From contig UQRW01000069.1 of the NCBI GenBank assembly GCA_900543515.1, positions 1 to 7,702 of the forward strand: DNA of 7,702 nt, read 5' to 3'. Every line of letters begins with the position of its first letter. Position 1 is the first letter of the stretch. Below, piece after piece: positions 6,187 through 7,702 of the stretch. Both the position numbers and the translations under genes were made by a program. This stretch comes from an uncultured Collinsella sp. Its GTDB lineage: Bacteria; Actinomycetota; Coriobacteriia; Coriobacteriales; Coriobacteriaceae. The notes under the pieces were generated by a model, which had not been told where the DNA came from, did no database searches, and saw nothing but the letters and a program-made list of their open reading frames with translations.

Positions 6187-7125
6187 TTACCTCCCCATTG
6201 CGCAGAAGAGCTCGCGGACAAGCTCGGCTGCCTTAATCGCGTCGTTTGCATCGATAACGGATTGGATCTTCTCCATGCTTACGGCCTCGATGGCGTCGTT
6301 GAGCAGATGGATCATCTGGTCGTTCTGTGCAGCCTCGCCGGCAGCGGGCTCGATGACCGGGAACGTGTCGAAGTAGATTGCGCTGTCGTAACCGTGCTTC
6401 TTCACGTAGTAGAGGAACTCGAGGGTCTTCACCGGCGTGGACGTACCAATCATAAGGCCATCGTCGAAGCGACCGTTGCCGTCGTTTAGGTGAATGCCGT
6501 AGAGCTTGCCCTCGCGGCCGAACAGGTCGGCGGCCATGGCAGGGTTCTCGTGCTTCATGAGCATGTGGCAGTAATCCAGCGTGACGCCCAGGTTCGGGCG
6601 GTCTGCAGCGTTGAGAATCATGCCGGTCATACCCATGGAGTCGATGAACGCGTACGCGCGCTCCTCGTAGGGTTTGTACTCAATCGAGATCTTGAGGTCG
6701 GGCGCGTAGTCGCAAACCTTCTGGAATGCGGCTACGAGCTGGTCGAAGACGCGAGCGTAGGCGATCTGGAAGCTGTAGTCAAAGCCGTCGTGGCCGAGCC
6801 AGATGGTCACCGTGTTGCCACCGGCAGTGCGGCAGTAGTCGCACGCCTCGTAGCAGAGCTCAAGGGCTTCCGCGGCAAGGGCATCATCGGCATTGCCCAG
6901 GTCACCGTTGAGGAAGGCGTTGCGGAAGCGCAGCGCGCAGCCGTTCAGCTGCAGGTCGTGAGCTGCGAGCTTGGCGGCCATGTCCTCAGCCATGACACCT
7001 GTGCAGTGCTCGGGGTAGTTGAGGTCGACGTGCGTGAGGCCCACGCTCTGGAACTCCGCGAACACGCGATCAAGATTCTTGTCGCCATCGCGAAAATAGG
7101 AGTTGATACGAGTTGCAAGCTTCAT
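6187..7125 (-). CDS. TIM-barrel sugar isomerase/epimerase (AP endonuclease 2-like fold, rhamnose isomerase/ketose epimerase type), 312 aa
   Basis: This is a metal-dependent aldose-ketose isomerase or ketose epimerase of the xylose-isomerase-like TIM-barrel superfamily. Putative metal ligands are Glu149 (SIEYKPYEE), Asp184 with His187 (TLDYCHMLM), His212 (GIHLNDG) and Asp253 (YFDTFP). The Glu-to-Asp spacing of 35 and the D-x-x-H pattern agree with what I recall of Pseudomonas stutzeri L-rhamnose isomerase (E219, D254, H257, H281, D327), an enzyme also known to interconvert D-allose and D-allulose. I start at the ATG at 7125: AAAGGA lies 9 bases upstream and MKLATRINSYFRDGDKN begins strand one. 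The frame is open 43 codons further (GTG at 7254), but that part is not barrel-like. It is first gene of the operon with the PTS permease (3-base gap). Its exact substrate, and whether it takes free or phosphorylated sugar, cannot be told here. Confidence 0.85.
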   Translation of the reverse strand: MKLATRINSYFRDGDKNLDRVFAEFQSVGLTHVDLNYPEHCTGVMAEDMAAKLAAHDLQLNGCALRFRNAFLNGDLGNADDALAAEALELCYEACDYCRTAGGNTVTIWLGHDGFDYSFQIAYARVFDQLVAAFQKVCDYAPDLKISIEYKPYEERAYAFIDSMGMTGMILNAADRPNLGVTLDYCHMLMKHENPAMAADLFGREGKLYGIHLNDGNGRFDDGLMIGTSTPVKTLEFLYYVKKHGYDSAIYFDTFPVIEPAAGEAAQNDQMIHLLNDAIEAVSMEKIQSVIDANDAIKAAELVRELFCAMGR

Positions 7126-7263
7126 GCTTCTACGTCCTTTACCTTCGTCCTTGATCGTTTCTGCCCGTTCGAGCACCTGATCTATATCCGTAATTCGATA
7201 AGGGCCGCCGCCTGCGCGCCGGGGCTTACCCTGTGACATGTAGATTACTGCCACATAAGTTCA

Positions 7264-7314
7264 TTTTCAATCAGTATTTTTCACTCTTTTTCTCATTGTG
7301 TCAGAGTTTTTCAC
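7264..7314. repeat. T-rich direct repeats (TTTTCA type) upstream of the isomerase-PTS operon
   Basis: TTTTCA occurs at 7264-7269, 7278-7283 and 7308-7313, with a related TTTTTCTCA at 7287-7295. The longer unit TTTTTCAC is exact at 7277-7284 and 7307-7314, 30 bases apart. Several DeoR-family regulators (AgaR for example) recognise short T/C-rich direct repeats, so this is a candidate site for the DeoR-type protein at 3839-4582. Low complexity could also explain it. Confidence 0.4.
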
Positions 7315-7346
7315 CGTATAAAGCCATCTACCTTGTGGTTTTGCTG

Positions 7347-7362
7347 TTAATCAAGTTTGACC
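7347..7362. promoter_or_regulatory. Variant operator upstream of the isomerase-PTS operon (4-base spacer)
   Basis: TTAATCAAGTTTGACC carries both half-sites of the locus motif, TTAATC and TTGACC, exactly as in the site at 4689-4702, but spaced by 4 bases instead of 2. It lies 222 bases upstream of the isomerase ATG. It may be a weaker or differently used LacI-type site, or a site for another protein. Confidence 0.45.
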
Positions 7363-7522
7363 ATTCTTGAAATTACCTGATTTTTTCTGAATTAATTTGC
7401 CGTTTATCGGTAAAAATCGACCGCTCACGGCTGACGGCGACGCAAGATGGAAGATACTTGCATGAGGAAAAGCACTGAATTCCCAGCGCCGATTCGAATG
7501 ACGCGATTGGTGACGCGAGCGT

Positions 7523-7544
7523 CGACGGCCCGAATCTGCCGTCG
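7523..7544. repeat. Hairpin without T-tract
   Basis: CGACGGC (7523-7529) pairs with GCCGTCG (7538-7544) around an 8-base loop. No T-run follows on either strand. Two copies of TGACGCGA (7499-7506, 7511-7518) lie just before it. No function is assigned. Confidence 0.35.
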
Positions 7545-7555
7545 GCCCCCACTAA

Positions 7556-7585
7556 CCAAAAACGGCGCCGCTCACGCGACGCCGT
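7556..7585 (-). terminator. Intrinsic terminator for a minus-strand RNA entering from the right
   Basis: On the minus strand ACGGCGTCGC (7585-7576), loop GTGA (7575-7572) and GCGGCGCCGT (7571-7562) form a 10-bp stem with one G-U pair, followed by TTTTTGG (7562-7556, the first T closing the stem). It lies 9 bases beyond the CCA end of the tRNA-like segment, so it is most simply the original terminator of that tRNA gene. Confidence 0.82.
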
Positions 7586-7594
7586 CATATTCCC

Positions 7595-7617
7595 TGGTGC
7601 CCCCGGGCGGATTCGAA
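7595..7617 (-). other. Orphan tRNA 3' end (T-loop to CCA), candidate attachment-site scar
   Basis: On the minus strand these 23 bases read as a T-loop TTCGAAT, T-stem 3' strand CCGCC, acceptor 3' strand CGGGGGC, discriminator A and CCA, followed by a terminator. The matching 5' parts are missing. The T-stem partner should be GGCGG but the preceding bases are GAGTT, and no acceptor GCCCCCG is found in the remaining 85 bases, where no cloverleaf can be drawn. So this is not a working tRNA here. A 3' fragment bounded in the T-loop is what site-specific integration into a tRNA gene leaves behind. The acceptor and T-arm resemble a tRNA-Arg, but that identity is a guess. Confidence 0.55.
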
Positions 7618-7702
7618 AACTCCCCATTACAGTCTGAAGTGGGCCACCGATAAATTTCGATGGCGAGCATTCGGCGCATTGCCTACGATACGGGCAAGCC
7701 CC
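7618..7702 (-). other. Right-edge sequence of unknown origin, possible end of a mobile element
   Basis: On the minus strand one frame runs from the right edge to TAA at 7629-7627 and ends SVAHFRL. It is only about 25 codons long and uses codons that are uncommon elsewhere here (AGA, TTA, CGA). It might be the 3' end of a gene of an integrated element, or nothing. I recognise no integrase motif in it. Confidence 0.2.

Larger units (their letters stand above)
7126..7450 (-). promoter_or_regulatory. Promoter and leader region of the isomerase-PTS operon
   Basis: No supported gene lies here. The part next to the isomerase (7126-7240) is GC-rich and contains no RNA element I recognise. The part from about 7255 to 7425 is strongly A/T-rich, unlike the rest of the window. 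It holds four T-tract repeats (7264-7314), the operator-like site at 7347-7362, and weak promoter candidates on the minus strand (TTGAAA at 7269-7264, with TAATCT 17 bases on). I cannot decide the transcription start. Confidence 0.5.

Noticed and set aside
5260..7236. Long plus-strand open frames of 409 and 248 codons opposite the PTS and isomerase genes
   Set aside because: Histidine-, aspartate- and valine-rich antisense translations of GC-biased genes; the opposite strand has unambiguous protein families.
7126..7254. N-terminal extension of the isomerase to the GTG at 7254
   Set aside because: The extension is glycine/arginine-rich, not barrel-like, and has poor codon use. The ATG at 7125 has a ribosome binding site and gives the normal N-terminus.
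7373..7627. Minus-strand frame of 84 codons
   Set aside because: It runs through the tRNA-like segment and the terminator and into the A/T-rich promoter region; no protein family is recognisable.
7447..7653. Plus-strand frame of 68 codons containing LVPPGGFE
   Set aside because: The GGFE-type peptide is the usual artefact of translating the antisense of a tRNA T-arm. The frame crosses the minus-strand terminator and the tRNA-like scar, and has no ribosome binding site.
7594..7702. A complete functional tRNA (including a selenocysteine tRNA) at the right edge
   Set aside because: A TTCAGA stretch resembling an anticodon loop lies upstream of the T-loop, but no anticodon stem, T-stem partner or acceptor partner can be drawn.

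Overview
The window looks like chromosomal DNA from a moderately GC-rich Gram-positive bacterium. Coding regions prefer G or C at third codon positions and ribosome binding sites are strong purine-rich ones. Protein style (an acidic PASTA-repeat tail, an EIIBC permease, a LacI/DeoR regulator pair) would suit an intestinal actinobacterium of the Coriobacteriia, for example a Collinsella relative. That placement is an impression, not something the sequence proves.

Layout. Positions 3-833 (+) are the 3' end of a PASTA-repeat gene, probably a PknB/StkP-type Ser/Thr kinase, closed by a strong terminator at 886-920. A small, unrecognised minus-strand coding frame follows (1011-1208) with its own terminator (952-976). 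A LacI-family repressor gene (1261-2271, +) converges on a minus-strand sugar locus, and the two share a bidirectional terminator (2335-2367). In transcription order on the minus strand the locus is: a TIM-barrel aldose-ketose isomerase (7125-6187), a PTS EIIBC permease (6183-4807), a DeoR-family regulator (4582-3839), an AlsE/Rpe-type epimerase (3573-2920) and RpiB (2847-2371).

How the genes fit together (inference). EIIBC would import a hexose and phosphorylate it at C6. RpiB would isomerise the aldose-6-phosphate to a ketose-6-phosphate, and the AlsE-like epimerase would convert that to fructose-6-phosphate. This is the logic of D-allose/D-allulose use, and the gene set resembles allose cassettes known in Firmicutes such as Listeria. 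The extra isomerase carries the metal-ligand spacing of the rhamnose isomerase/ketose epimerase type. No EIIA domain and no sugar kinase lie in the window.

Regulation is the clearest unannotated signal. A motif, TTAATC-N2-TTRACC, occurs upstream of lacI (1224-1237), twice upstream of the epimerase gene (3617-3630, 3651-3664) and upstream of deoR (4689-4702). A copy with both half-sites but a 4-base spacer lies upstream of the isomerase-PTS operon (7347-7362). I read this as a local LacI-type regulon that also controls the second regulator.

The right edge (about 7556-7702) holds a minus-strand intrinsic terminator preceded by 23 bases that look like the 3' end of a tRNA gene (T-loop to CCA) with no matching 5' half. 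That is what an integrase attachment scar would look like, with a mobile element starting near 7618 and running out of the window.
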